A stretch of DNA of 64,000 nt from Paenibacillus puerhi. Its GTDB lineage: Bacteria > Bacillota > Bacilli > Paenibacillales > NBRC-103111. Within the stretch, counting starts at the first letter, position 1; each line of letters opens with the position of its first letter. Where the stretch lies: the NCBI RefSeq assembly GCF_009846885.1, contig NZ_WUWM01000009.1, positions 162,396 to 226,395 on the forward strand, read 5' to 3'. The notes below the pieces were generated by a model, which saw only the letters and a program-made list of their open reading frames with translations, did no database searches and was not told where the DNA came from. The position numbers and the translations under genes are program-made. Below are positions 24,943 through 33,950 of this stretch, piece after piece.

Positions 24943-26556
24943 GTGAACATCGCGATGAAGCCGACTAAATATTGTGCAGCTCTTCTGATTGCTGCGGCTG
25001 TATGGACATCGCTTCCGCAGTCAGGGCATGCTCAAACGAAGCAAGTAAGCGTTGCTATTCCTACATTTCAGGTTTCCTTGAACGGTATTCAGGTGGATAA
25101 CGCTTATCGCCAGTACCCTTTGCTTGTTTATAAGGACATTACTTATTTTCCCATGACGTACTATGATAGCCGATTTCTGGGCCTCGTCACCAAGTGGGAT
25201 TCGGATCAAGGGCTTGAAATCGAAAAAACAGGCATATCGGCTGCCTATCGGGATTACAAGGGGAGCATTCGCAATGCCGGCAGGTATACGGCCTCTATTC
25301 CCGACTTTGCTGTTCGAATCAATGGGAAGAACATTATACAGTCAGAGGAAGTCTACCCGTTACTAGAATTCCGGGATGTCACCTACTTCCCGCTGACTTG
25401 GAGATTTGCCGCGGAGGAGCTTGAATGGAGCTACCGGTTCGATGCCCGGGAGGGGTTTGTCATCGAGTCCTCCAATCCGCAGGTGGAGCCGGTCGCTCTT
25501 CCGGGATATGCCGGAGGCGAGGTCGTAGCCGCTGCGGGGAGCTACTATTATGGCGGGGCCGAAGGGGAGATCTTCCAGGCTTCGATCGAACACCCGGACC
25601 AAGCGAAGAAGGTATACCAGCTCCCGATCTGGAGCTACGGGGACGGCAAGGCTTACGTAAGTCACGGGCTAACGAGAATAGACGGCGAGGTTTGGCTCAG
25701 GTACCATCAGGGCGGCGCGATTATGGGGAGCGATCACTATATTAAGCTGAAGTCTGATGGCACCTATGATGAAGCGGAATCCGGATATCTCAACTTTAAA
25801 ACCTTCGGCAGCCTGACCGTGAAAGTATGGCAGGGAGTGCCGCCCAGTCCGGACAATTTGCGGGTGAAGGAGGGGGACGGGGAATATCGTTCGGCTGGCG
25901 ATCCCGCTTATTTGTACGGTTGGAACTGGAACATCAAGGAGGGCTCAGCCGGAGGAGCGGGTAGCCGCAAGCTGTATATGGACGGGCGAAACCTCTATAC
26001 CCAAGCCTACCATATGAAAAGCGACACCGACTTTAGCCGTCTTCATCGGGTGGATGTGGATACCGGAGAAACGACCAGAGTGAGCGATCTCCCGATATCA
26101 GACTTTATACTTGAGGGGAAAGAAATCTACGCCCTTAGTGAAAGGAAGCTCTATCGTATACCGGTGCAAGGCGGGGCTGAGGAACTTCTGCCCACCACGG
26201 GAACCGTAAGTTCTTCTGTACCCTTCGAGCTTGTTCAAGATACGATTTACTACGTCGACGGTTTGACAGATGAGCTGCATGCGTTCCCGGCAGCGGAAGC
26301 CCCGTTGAATCCCGGCGGGAAGGTAGCAGGTATGAAGGTCGAGGACGGCTATCTGCTCGTTACCTTCAAGGCAGAGAGCGGCAGCCGATATGGGCTGATG
26401 GTATGGGATGCCGACCGGCGGATCGCCTTCGCTACCTCAGATTCGGTGGCCCACGCTTCCATAGACAAATGCGTGCTTACGTATGTCGAGAGCGAAAGCA
26501 GCCGGATCTACCGTACGGTGCTTGCAAAAAACGCGGATAGCCAGCCGGTCAAGTGA
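24943..26556 (+). CDS. Secreted protein with copper-amine-oxidase-like stalk domains and a DUF5050-like C half
   Basis: A 537-residue exported protein with a signal peptide ending near SGHAQ. Residues about 35-180 hold two repeats of the pattern F-x-(V/I)-x-(L/I)NG...YPLL-x-(Y/F)-(K/R)-D-(I/V)-TYFP, characteristic of the stalk domains annotated as copper amine oxidase N-terminal. The C half has beta-propeller-like stretches (KLYRIPVQGG, TIYYVDGL) typical of DUF5050. It probably acts at the cell wall; no enzyme motif is seen. The GTG at 24943 and the ATG at 24955 are both plausible. GGAGAAGGGAAG serves the first and AAGGTG the second, and the signal peptide fits either. Confidence 0.75.
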   Translation: MNIAMKPTKYCAALLIAAAVWTSLPQSGHAQTKQVSVAIPTFQVSLNGIQVDNAYRQYPLLVYKDITYFPMTYYDSRFLGLVTKWDSDQGLEIEKTGISAAYRDYKGSIRNAGRYTASIPDFAVRINGKNIIQSEEVYPLLEFRDVTYFPLTWRFAAEELEWSYRFDAREGFVIESSNPQVEPVALPGYAGGEVVAAAGSYYYGGAEGEIFQASIEHPDQAKKVYQLPIWSYGDGKAYVSHGLTRIDGEVWLRYHQGGAIMGSDHYIKLKSDGTYDEAESGYLNFKTFGSLTVKVWQGVPPSPDNLRVKEGDGEYRSAGDPAYLYGWNWNIKEGSAGGAGSRKLYMDGRNLYTQAYHMKSDTDFSRLHRVDVDTGETTRVSDLPISDFILEGKEIYALSERKLYRIPVQGGAEELLPTTGTVSSSVPFELVQDTIYYVDGLTDELHAFPAAEAPLNPGGKVAGMKVEDGYLLVTFKAESGSRYGLMVWDADRRIAFATSDSVAHASIDKCVLTYVESESSRIYRTVLAKNADSQPVK

Positions 26557-26765
26557 ATCGGCCTGCCGATAGATTCGAACTCCACATTGGGTTGAACAGT
26601 AACGCCATCATGCTCCTTGCTTCTAAGAAAAGTTATCACCAGAAGGCGTGCATTCTGAGTATAAAGACGCATTGCAAGAGCTGATAGATTGTGAGCAGCG
26701 CCATGCCGAGGGGACAGAAAAGCGGTCCTACGGGCGAATCTAGCTTGTCTCGCTCGCAAAAATAA

Positions 26766-26813
26766 AATCGACTGAAAGGGTCCAATGGCCCTTGCGGTCG
26801 ATTTTTTTGTCGA
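26766..26813 (+). terminator. Terminator upstream of the nrd promoter
   Basis: AAATCGAC pairs with GTCGATTT, with an inner AAGGG/CCCTT stem, followed by seven T residues. It probably ends transcription from the secreted-protein gene. Confidence 0.75.
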
Positions 26814-26825
26814 TAAACATTCTCA

Positions 26826-26855
26826 TTGACAAAGCGGATCAAAACACTATATATT
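26826..26855 (+). promoter_or_regulatory. Promoter of nrdIEF
   Basis: TTGACA (26826-26831), an 18-base spacer and TATATT (26850-26855). NrdR box 1 covers the -10. Confidence 0.75.
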
Positions 26856-26890
26856 GATATGAGTTTGTTAAAAACACCTACATATGGTTT
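26844..26890. promoter_or_regulatory. Pair of NrdR boxes
   Basis: Box 1 (26844-26859) begins ACACTATATATTG, very close to the NrdR consensus acaCwAtATaTwgtgt. Box 2 (26875-26890) is weaker, with CACC-TACATAT-GGTT symmetry. Their centres are 31 bp apart, three helical turns, the spacing typical of NrdR operators. Box 1 overlaps the -10, so the ATP/dATP-sensing repressor NrdR should control this operon. Confidence 0.75.
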
Positions 26891-27119
26891 GATTACTCGT
26901 TTCATAGGGTAATGATAGGACGTCAGAAGGCCTGCGAGAGCGTTTAAGCCGCGAGGCAATTCGCGCTATAACGACACATTCCGAGCTATGCCGGAGGACA
27001 TCTAGCGCCAGGCTGCGAAGTCTCAGGGCTATTCCTAGTATGGACCCAGGCCGTCTATATCATCATTGCTCATCGGGCATGCGCCTGACGAGTTATTTCT
27101 AACAGGAGGGATACCTCTT

Positions 27120-27479
27120 ATGCTGGTTTTGTATGATTCGAAAACGGGCAATGTTCGCCGGTTTATTCGTAAGCTGAATGTACGCGCGCTGCAAATTGAA
27201 GACGACATGCTCGCAAGCGAGCCTTTTGTGCTGGTTACTTACACGACGGGGTTCGGACAAGTTCCTGAGCGAGTGGCGTCCTTTCTTCGAGCAAACGGCG
27301 CTTATATGCAAGGCGTCGCCGCGAGCGGCAACCGCAACTGGGGCTCAGGCTTCGCTCTAAGCGCCGACAAGATCGCTGCAGAGTATCAGGTGCCGATTCT
27401 GGCCAAGTTTGAGCTCGCAGGTACGCAGCGGGACGTGCAACAATTTATGAGGGGAGTGGACGAGGTTGCGGCATATTGA
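27120..27479 (+). CDS. nrdI: NrdI flavodoxin-like protein
   Basis: A 119-residue flavodoxin-like protein that supplies oxidant (superoxide) to assemble the Mn(III)2-tyrosyl radical cofactor of NrdF. Visible features are LVLYDSKTGNVRRF at the N-terminus (FMN phosphate loop), VTYTTGFGQVP and ASGNRNWG, the usual NrdI motifs. The ATG at 27120 follows AACAGGAGGG; an earlier in-frame start at 27066 lacks a site. Its last 14 bases overlap the nrdE start. It is first of the nrdI-nrdE-nrdF operon under NrdR boxes. Confidence 0.93.
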   Translation: MLVLYDSKTGNVRRFIRKLNVRALQIEDDMLASEPFVLVTYTTGFGQVPERVASFLRANGAYMQGVAASGNRNWGSGFALSADKIAAEYQVPILAKFELAGTQRDVQQFMRGVDEVAAY

Positions 27480-29550
27480 GCTAAATAACCTTCTGATGCA
27501 GAGAGGGACGGACGGATTTTTCCAGCTGGACAAGGATCGGGAAGCGGTCGAGTCGTTCATGGAGGAAGTGAGCGCCAAGAGCTTGTCCTTCGAGAGCCAC
27601 GGATCCAAGGTTCGCTATATGATTGACGAGGACTACTACGAGAATGTGTTCGATACGTACACGACCTCCGAGGTAGAAGAGATTTTTCGTCTTACGCATC
27701 AATACGGATTTGAATTTCGTTCCTATATGGCCGCTTCCAAGTTCTATACCGACTACGCTGTAAAAAGCAATGACCGTTCGCTCTATCTGGAGCATTATCC
27801 GGACCGGGTGGCGATCGTTGCGCTGCATCTGGGACGCGGGCGCATGAATGTAGCGCGCACTCTGGCTTGCTCGATGATGGAGCAGCGGCTGCAGCCAGCC
27901 ACGCCGACCTTCCTGAACGCAGGGAAAAGCCGCCGCGGCGAGATGGTGTCCTGCTTCCTGCTGGAGATGGACGATGCGCTCAACTCGATCAACTACGTGC
28001 TAGCCACCTGCATGCAGCTGTCCAAAATCGGCGGGGGCGTCGCCGTTAACCTGTCCAAGCTGCGCGGCCGCGGCGAGACGATCAAAGGCGTAGAAGGCGC
28101 GGCCAAGGGCATCATGCCGGTGCTGAAGCTGATGGAGGACGCGTTCTCGTATGCGGACCAAATGGGACAGCGCAAGGGCTCGGGAGCCGCTTACTATAAT
28201 ATTTTCGGCTGGGACGTCATGGAATTTCTCGATAGTAAAAAGATCAATGCCGATGAAAAAACGCGGCTGCAAACGTTATCGATCGGCCTGATCGTGCCGA
28301 ACCGCTTCTATAAGCTGGCGGAGGACAATCAGCCTCTGCATGTGTTCGCGCCGTACACCGTATTCAAGGCCTACGGCCAGCATCTCGACGATATGGATCT
28401 CGATGCGATGTACGACACGCTGCTGGCCGACGAACGGGTGAAAAAGAAGGTTGTGATGAGCGCGCGGGACATGCTGGTGAAAATTGCGGCGATTCAGCTT
28501 GAATCCGGCTATCCGTACATCATGAACCGCAGCAACGCGAACAAGGGGCATGCTCTGAACGGGATCGGTTCCATTAAGATGTCCAACCTATGTACGGAAA
28601 TTTTCCAGCTGCAGGAAACGTCGACCATCGGCGACTACGGACAAGCCGATCAGATCCGCCGCGATATCTGCTGCAATCTCGCTTCCTTGAACATCGTGAA
28701 CGTGATGGAGCACCGCAAGGTGCGTGAGTCCGTGCATGAAGGAATTGTCGCGCTGACCTCGGTTAGCGATATGACGGAGATTAGCAACGCGCCGGGCGTA
28801 GCCATGGCGAATCGCGAGCTGCATGCGGTCGGTCTCGGAGCGATGAACCTGCACGGCTACCTGGCCAAGAACCGGATCGCTTATGACAGCGCGGAAGCCC
28901 GTGACTTCGCCGGTACGTTTTTTATGATGATGAATTATTATTCCCTCGAGAAAAGCGCCCAGATCGCCCGCGAAACCGGTAAGCGATTCGACGGCTTCGA
29001 ACAATCGGACTATGCGAGCGGCCTTTATTTCGAACGCTACCTGGCGACGGATTATACGCCTTCAACCGCGAAGGTGAAGCAGCTCTTCGAGGGTATCGAC
29101 GTGCCTACGCCTGACGATTGGCGCAAGCTGAGCGAGCAAGTGAAGCGCGACGGTCTCTACCACGCCTACCGGCTGGCCATCGCTCCGACGCAGAGCATCT
29201 CCTATATCCAGAATGCAACCAGCAGCGTGATGCCGATCGTCGAGCAGATCGAAACCCGTACCTATGCCAATTCGACAACGTATTATCCGATGCCGTACAT
29301 GGAACGGGATAATGTCTTCTATTATAAGTCGGCCTATCAGACGGACCAGTTCAAGGTTCTTGATCTGATCGCGGAGATTCAAGCTCATGTCGATCAAGGC
29401 GTCTCGACGATTCTTCACGTCAACAGCGATATCACGACGCGGCAGCTTGCCCGTTATTATATATACGCAGCCCGCAAAGGGTTAAAATCCTTATACTACA
29501 CCCGCACGAATCGGCTGTCGGTCGAAGAATGCATCAGCTGTTCAGTATAA
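27466..29550 (+). CDS. nrdE: Ribonucleoside-diphosphate reductase class Ib, alpha subunit
   Basis: A 694-residue catalytic subunit that reduces ribonucleoside diphosphates to deoxyribonucleotides. Features: ATPTFLNAGKSRRGEMVSCFLLEMDD (active-site cysteine region, about 145-170), SNLCTEIFQ (about 371-379), GLGAMNLHGYL and a C-terminal redox pair CISCSV. The length and the absence of a full N-terminal ATP cone fit class Ib. It starts with TTG at 27466, inside the end of nrdI, after GGGGAGTGGACGAGG. No intein interrupts it. No nrdH is in the operon, so the electron donor must lie elsewhere. Confidence 0.94.
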   Translation: MRHIELNNLLMQRGTDGFFQLDKDREAVESFMEEVSAKSLSFESHGSKVRYMIDEDYYENVFDTYTTSEVEEIFRLTHQYGFEFRSYMAASKFYTDYAVKSNDRSLYLEHYPDRVAIVALHLGRGRMNVARTLACSMMEQRLQPATPTFLNAGKSRRGEMVSCFLLEMDDALNSINYVLATCMQLSKIGGGVAVNLSKLRGRGETIKGVEGAAKGIMPVLKLMEDAFSYADQMGQRKGSGAAYYNIFGWDVMEFLDSKKINADEKTRLQTLSIGLIVPNRFYKLAEDNQPLHVFAPYTVFKAYGQHLDDMDLDAMYDTLLADERVKKKVVMSARDMLVKIAAIQLESGYPYIMNRSNANKGHALNGIGSIKMSNLCTEIFQLQETSTIGDYGQADQIRRDICCNLASLNIVNVMEHRKVRESVHEGIVALTSVSDMTEISNAPGVAMANRELHAVGLGAMNLHGYLAKNRIAYDSAEARDFAGTFFMMMNYYSLEKSAQIARETGKRFDGFEQSDYASGLYFERYLATDYTPSTAKVKQLFEGIDVPTPDDWRKLSEQVKRDGLYHAYRLAIAPTQSISYIQNATSSVMPIVEQIETRTYANSTTYYPMPYMERDNVFYYKSAYQTDQFKVLDLIAEIQAHVDQGVSTILHVNSDITTRQLARYYIYAARKGLKSLYYTRTNRLSVEECISCSV

Positions 29551-29591
29551 GATGTATCAAGCACAAGACATAGAAAGGGGCGCCTGAATCC

Positions 29592-30554
29592 ATGAGCGTC
29601 TTCAAAGCAGTCAATTGGAACCGGCCGGACGATGACTTCTCCATCATGTTCTGGAACCAAAATCTGATGCAGTTCTGGACCGACGAGGAGATCCCGCTGT
29701 CGGACGATAAGATGTCCTGGATCACGCTTAGCGCGGAAGAAAGAGATACTTATATGAAGGTATTGGGCGGACTGACGCTGCTCGATACGATCCAGGGCGG
29801 TATCGGGATGCCCAAGCTGCTGGAGCATGTGGAGGGGCTGCAACGTAAGGCGGTTCTGGGCTTTATGGGGATGATGGAACAGATCCATGCCAAGTCGTAC
29901 AGTAGTATCTTCACCACACTTGCTACGACAGAGGAAATCGACGGCGTGTTCCGCTGGGTAGAAGGGAATCGCCATCTCCAGCTGAAGGCCGAGACGATCT
30001 CGCAGTATTACCAAAGCATCGATACGTCGAAGGGGCTTTATCTGGCGATGACCGCCTCGGTGCTGCTGGAAAGCTACCTGTTTTATAGCGGCTTTTTCTA
30101 TCCGCTCTATCTGGCCGGACAAGGAAAGATGACGAGCAGCGGCGAGATCATCGACCTGATCCTGCGCGATGAAAGCATACACGGGCTGTACGTCGGCGTG
30201 CTCGCGCAGGAAGTGTATGGGACTTTGTCGGAAGAGGAGCAGGATGAGGCATTGGAAACGCTCCAAGGGTTGCTTCGATATTTGCATGCCAACGAGGAGC
30301 AGTATACGGAACAGCTGTACGGCCCGATCGGGCTGGCGGCCGACGTGAAGGCTTTCCTGCGCTATAACGCCAACAAGGCGATGATGAACCTGGGCCAAGA
30401 GCCTTTATTCGAGGAAGAGGAAATCAATCCGATCGTCCTGAACGGAATCAGCACCCACACGAAGCAGCACGACTTTTTCTCCAAGAAAGGAAACGGTTAT
30501 GTGCGCACGCTTCATATGGAATCGCTGACCGACGACGATTTTCGGTTCGATTGA
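29592..30554 (+). CDS. nrdF: Ribonucleoside-diphosphate reductase class Ib, beta subunit
   Basis: A 320-residue radical-generating subunit. Metal ligands can be placed at D (LLDTIQGG), E and H (MEQIHAKSYS), E (LLESYLFYSG) and E/H (RDESIHG). The radical tyrosine is the Y of KSYS. With NrdI present the cofactor is probably a dimanganese-tyrosyl radical, as in other class Ib enzymes. GAAAGGGG lies upstream of the ATG. It closes the operon, 41 bases after nrdE, with a terminator behind. Confidence 0.95.
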   Translation: MSVFKAVNWNRPDDDFSIMFWNQNLMQFWTDEEIPLSDDKMSWITLSAEERDTYMKVLGGLTLLDTIQGGIGMPKLLEHVEGLQRKAVLGFMGMMEQIHAKSYSSIFTTLATTEEIDGVFRWVEGNRHLQLKAETISQYYQSIDTSKGLYLAMTASVLLESYLFYSGFFYPLYLAGQGKMTSSGEIIDLILRDESIHGLYVGVLAQEVYGTLSEEEQDEALETLQGLLRYLHANEEQYTEQLYGPIGLAADVKAFLRYNANKAMMNLGQEPLFEEEEINPIVLNGISTHTKQHDFFSKKGNGYVRTLHMESLTDDDFRFD

Positions 30555-30587
30555 ACCGTTTTATAAAGAATAGCTCAGAGCTTGGAG

Positions 30588-30637
30588 AGAGGCTCCGTTC
30601 CTGCGTGATTCCGACGCGCAGGTGCGGGGCCTCTTTA
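30588..30637 (+). terminator. Terminator after nrdF
   Basis: AGAGGC (30588-30593) pairs with GCCTCT (30629-30634), with an inner CTGCGT/ACGCGCAG stem. TTTATT follows. Confidence 0.75.
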
Positions 30638-30713
30638 TTCGGGGCGCATGATGGATTTTTTGTATGAAATTATCGTTTTTCAAGCATAATGACCGAAGGA
30701 AGGAGGTGAAGTT

Positions 30714-31091
30714 ATGGGTAAACTGGCTATCATGTCCATACTCTTCTCTGCGCTGATTGCATTATCCTCTGCATGCGGAGGGGGCGGAGCCGGGGCAGAT
30801 AAAAGCGGCACAGCTGCAGGAGGTACCGGCGGCACGGGAGGCGCCGTGAGCGGCGGGACAGCGGAGGCGGCTGGCGCAGAGGCTGTGTACAAGGCCAATT
30901 GTCTTGCCTGTCACGGGAACAATCTGCAGGGGGCATCGGGACCGAATCTACAGAAGGTAGGGGCTAGACTAACCAAGGATCAGATTGTCGCCAAGATTCA
31001 AAATGGAGGCGGAGGCATGCCCGCCTATAAGGACAAGCTGAAGGCAGAAGAGATTCAGGCGCTTGCCGACTGGCTTGTCACCCATAAATGA
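30714..31091 (+). CDS. Cytochrome c-551-type lipoprotein
   Basis: A 125-residue membrane-anchored cytochrome c. The signal peptide ends in the lipobox LSSA-C21. A Gly/Ala/Thr-rich flexible linker (22-55) follows, then one haem-c domain with C63-LA-C66-H67 and the axial methionine M102 (GGMPAYK). It resembles B. subtilis CccB (c551), which passes electrons to terminal oxidases on the outer face of the membrane. GGAAGGAGG precedes the ATG. It is monocistronic, with a strong terminator just after the stop. Confidence 0.92.
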   Translation: MGKLAIMSILFSALIALSSACGGGGAGADKSGTAAGGTGGTGGAVSGGTAEAAGAEAVYKANCLACHGNNLQGASGPNLQKVGARLTKDQIVAKIQNGGGGMPAYKDKLKAEEIQALADWLVTHK

Positions 31092-31095
31092 CCGA

Positions 31096-31130
31096 TAAAG
31101 ACCTTCGTTTCCGGCGAAGGTCTTTAGCTT
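31096..31130 (+). terminator. Terminator after the cytochrome c gene
   Basis: TAAAGACCTTCG (31096-31107) pairs perfectly with CGAAGGTCTTTA (31115-31126), beginning a few bases after the stop codon. Confidence 0.8.
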
Positions 31131-31192
31131 TGTCTGGGCAGTCCATCAGCCATTTCGAAGGCAGGTTCAAATGGCCGCAAGGAAATCCAAGC

Positions 31193-31222
31193 TTGGTCCC
31201 ATTTGCGCGGATATGGTATTAT
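31193..31222 (+). promoter_or_regulatory. Promoter of topB
   Basis: TTGGTC (31193-31198), an 18-base spacer and TATTAT (31217-31222), about 75 bases before the TTG start. Confidence 0.55.
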
Positions 31223-31295
31223 TCTCATATACGACTAAGCATCCACAGCAGCGGCGTATCCGAAAAAATGGTTTACACCGAGGAGCGATAACCGT

Positions 31296-33818
31296 TTGAA
31301 AACTCTTATCATCGCCGAAAAACCCGATATGGGGCGGAATATCGCCGCAGCGATCGAGCCGAAGGCGAAAAATCAGCGAACCTATATCGAGGGCGAGCGC
31401 TATGTGATTACATGGGCGATCGGTCATCTTATAGGACTTGCTGAGCCGGATTTATATGATGAACGTTATAAAAAATGGAACTTTAACGATCTGCCGATTA
31501 TACCCGATACGTTCAAGCTCATCCCGAATCCTCGGACCAAGGATCAGCTGAAGGTGATCAAGGAGCTGGCCCAACGCTGCGATTCGCTAGTGAACGCTTG
31601 CGATGCCGGGCGCGAGGGACAGCATATCTTTTCGTTGATCCAGCGTCATCTTAAGCTCAAGCAGCCGGTCAAGCGGCTCTGGATCTCTGACTTAACTCCC
31701 GAGACGATCCGCAAGGGCTTTGCCGAGCTGCGCGAAGGCTCGGATTTCGATCCGCTGACCCGGGCCGCTAAGGCGCGAAGCGAAGCGGATTGGCTTATCG
31801 GGATGAATGGCTCGCGCGCCTTCACCACGAAGCATCGGGAGCTGTTGTCGGTAGGTCGGGTCCAGACGCCGGTGCTGGCGATTCTCTATGACCGTCAGAA
31901 GGAAATCGAAGCGTTCAAGTCCAACAAGTATTATGAAGTCGAGGCTTGGTTTGTCCAGGAGGATACCGAGTACCGAGGGTTATGGCAGGGCGAGAGGCTG
32001 ACCGACAAGGAGAAGGCGGAGGGCATCGCTGCCCGGGTCAAGGGCAAGCCGGGACGCATAGACAGCTATGATGTCCGGGACAGCAGGGAATATCCGTTCA
32101 AGCTGTATGACCTGACGCTGCTGCAGCGGGAAGCGAACGCCAAGTTCGGCTTTTCCGCCAAGAAGACGCTGGATCTGGCCCAGGCGCTCTATGAAAAACA
32201 TAAGGTCATCAGCTATCCGCGTACCAACTCAAACTATGTAACAGAGCAAAATGTGCCGGAGATGCATCGCACGCTGGAGCAGTTGAAGCGGACCGAGTAT
32301 GCCGGGCTCGCCGAGCAGGCGGACAAGAAGCTGGTCCATACGGGCAACCGTGCGGTGTGCAATCCGACCAAGGTGGAGGATCACCACGCGATTTTGCCGA
32401 CGCATAAGATGCCGGGAGCGCTCGCACCTGATGAGAAGAAGCTGTACGACCTGGTCGTCAAGCGGTTTCTTTCGCATTTTTACCCTCCTGCTCTCTACAA
32501 GATTCATACCGTGCTTACGGTCTGCGAGAAGGAGACGTTCAAAAGCACGGTCAAGCAGGAATTATCTCCGGGCTGGAAGACGGTATATGCCGGAGATCCC
32601 AAGGAGTCCAAGCCCGCCTCCCGTGGAACCAAGAAGGGCGGAGACAAGGAGGATGAAGAGGAGGCGGCCGAGGAGGAGATCACGACCCCGTTCACCCTCG
32701 ACGCAGCTGCGGCTGTGGATTGCCGCAAGTCGGCTGCCAAGGAAAAGGAAACGAAGCCGCCCAAGGCCTATACCGAAGGTACGCTACTGAAGGCGATGGA
32801 GAGCGCCGGGAAGCAGATCGAGGATGAGGAGCTGCGCGACGTGATGAAGGACTCCGGTCTGGGTACGCCTGCGACACGCGCTTCGGTCATTGAGCGGCTC
32901 AAGCAGGTCGGATATGTGGTGATGCAGGGCAAGCGCATCGAGATCACGACCAAGGGCAGGACGGCGATCGAGCTGATCCGGGGAGCGGGTGTCGAGCTGC
33001 TGACCTCCCCCGAGATGACCGGCCAGTGGGAGCGGCGTCTGAACGAAATTGCCCGTGGCTCGGCATCCGACGAGACCTTCATGCAGAACGTCAAGCGGTT
33101 CACGATATCGATCGTCGATAAGGTGAGGGGGCAGCGGCCTGCAGAGAAGCAGGCTTTCGGCACGGAGGCTGAGGCCAAGCAGGAAAAGCCGAAGCGGAGA
33201 AGCGCGGCCAAGTCGGAGGCAGGCGCGGAGTCGGGGAGCGGAAAGGCCCCCGCCAAGCGAAGCAAGCGTTCGCCCGTCTCGGCGGCGGCTTCAACGGACA
33301 CGGCAGCCGCTAGCCGGACCTCAGCCAAGCGGACTGCTGCTGGAGCTGCCTCCGCCCATCAGGAGCCGGCGGGTCGGACAAGACCGTCAGGGTCCCGCGG
33401 TCCGGCCGATGGGCAGTCGGCGGCCGCTGCGCATGGCGGGGATGCGGCCGGTCGGCGTGCAGGCGCCGCGCTGAGCGAGCGGCCGGCAGCGAAGTCAGGC
33501 GGAGCCGGTGGCAGTGATGCGGCAACGGCTGCCGGGTATACGCAGCTCGGCACATGTCCGCGTGACGGCTGCGAAGGCCGTATCATCCGCGGCAAGCGCG
33601 GCTATGGCTGCAGCGCGTACAAGTCGGGCTGCACGTTCGTAATATGGAAGGACAGCTTCGGAGCCTCCTTGACAGATACCGCTGTCGCCTATCTGCTTCG
33701 CCATGGTAGAACCGCCCGCATGAAGCTTCAGGACGAACAAGGCCACTGGCTGGAGGGAAGCATCGTGCTGCGTAACCGGACCACAGGGGAGCTGGGCATT
33801 GAACCGGTGCAGGGGTAA
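31296..33818 (+). CDS. topB: DNA topoisomerase III with extended C-terminal region
   Basis: An 840-residue type IA topoisomerase, over 100 residues longer than the 727-residue B. subtilis TopB. The TOPRIM domain has E8 (IIAEKP) and the acidic NACDAGREG near 105. The catalytic tyrosine is in VISYPRTNSNY near 308. Two acidic/lysine-rich insertions lie near 445-470. Residues about 610-745 are a low-complexity Ala/Lys/Gly/Ser/Arg linker. The C-terminus (CPRDGCEGRIIRGKRGYGCSAY) is a Cys-rich topoisomerase tail with a further small domain. It starts with TTG at 31296 after GAGGAG. TopB relaxes and decatenates DNA during repair and recombination. Confidence 0.92.
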   Translation: MKTLIIAEKPDMGRNIAAAIEPKAKNQRTYIEGERYVITWAIGHLIGLAEPDLYDERYKKWNFNDLPIIPDTFKLIPNPRTKDQLKVIKELAQRCDSLVNACDAGREGQHIFSLIQRHLKLKQPVKRLWISDLTPETIRKGFAELREGSDFDPLTRAAKARSEADWLIGMNGSRAFTTKHRELLSVGRVQTPVLAILYDRQKEIEAFKSNKYYEVEAWFVQEDTEYRGLWQGERLTDKEKAEGIAARVKGKPGRIDSYDVRDSREYPFKLYDLTLLQREANAKFGFSAKKTLDLAQALYEKHKVISYPRTNSNYVTEQNVPEMHRTLEQLKRTEYAGLAEQADKKLVHTGNRAVCNPTKVEDHHAILPTHKMPGALAPDEKKLYDLVVKRFLSHFYPPALYKIHTVLTVCEKETFKSTVKQELSPGWKTVYAGDPKESKPASRGTKKGGDKEDEEEAAEEEITTPFTLDAAAAVDCRKSAAKEKETKPPKAYTEGTLLKAMESAGKQIEDEELRDVMKDSGLGTPATRASVIERLKQVGYVVMQGKRIEITTKGRTAIELIRGAGVELLTSPEMTGQWERRLNEIARGSASDETFMQNVKRFTISIVDKVRGQRPAEKQAFGTEAEAKQEKPKRRSAAKSEAGAESGSGKAPAKRSKRSPVSAAASTDTAAASRTSAKRTAAGAASAHQEPAGRTRPSGSRGPADGQSAAAAHGGDAAGRRAGAALSERPAAKSGGAGGSDAATAAGYTQLGTCPRDGCEGRIIRGKRGYGCSAYKSGCTFVIWKDSFGASLTDTAVAYLLRHGRTARMKLQDEQGHWLEGSIVLRNRTTGELGIEPVQG

Positions 33819-33950
33819 TCTTAAGGCATAAGCAGGGTTCGGAAAGACAATGTACCTCACTCAGGACCGCGGGTGGTGAGGAAACCGGGGCAGGCCATCG
33901 GAATGCGTATTCCCGCAGGAAGACTGTCCGTTAAGAAAGGAGGAAAGCGA

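Larger units (their letters stand above)
26557..27119. other. 563-base gene-free region before nrdIEF
   Basis: The first 200 bases show nothing I can support as a gene. A terminator hairpin follows at 26766-26813, then the nrd promoter with two NrdR boxes (26826-26890). After that comes a leader of about 230 bases before the nrdI start. The leader can form short hairpins, for example a GGGCTATTCC/GGACCC stem near 27027-27050, but it matches no riboswitch class I know. Confidence 0.6.

Noticed and set aside
26636..26959. A 107-codon minus-strand frame with a hydrophobic end, before nrdI
   Set aside because: It would run through the nrd promoter and the terminator hairpin, without a ribosome site.
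26891..27119. Cobalamin riboswitch in the nrd leader
   Set aside because: I looked for the B12 box and the GCCACTG core and found neither.
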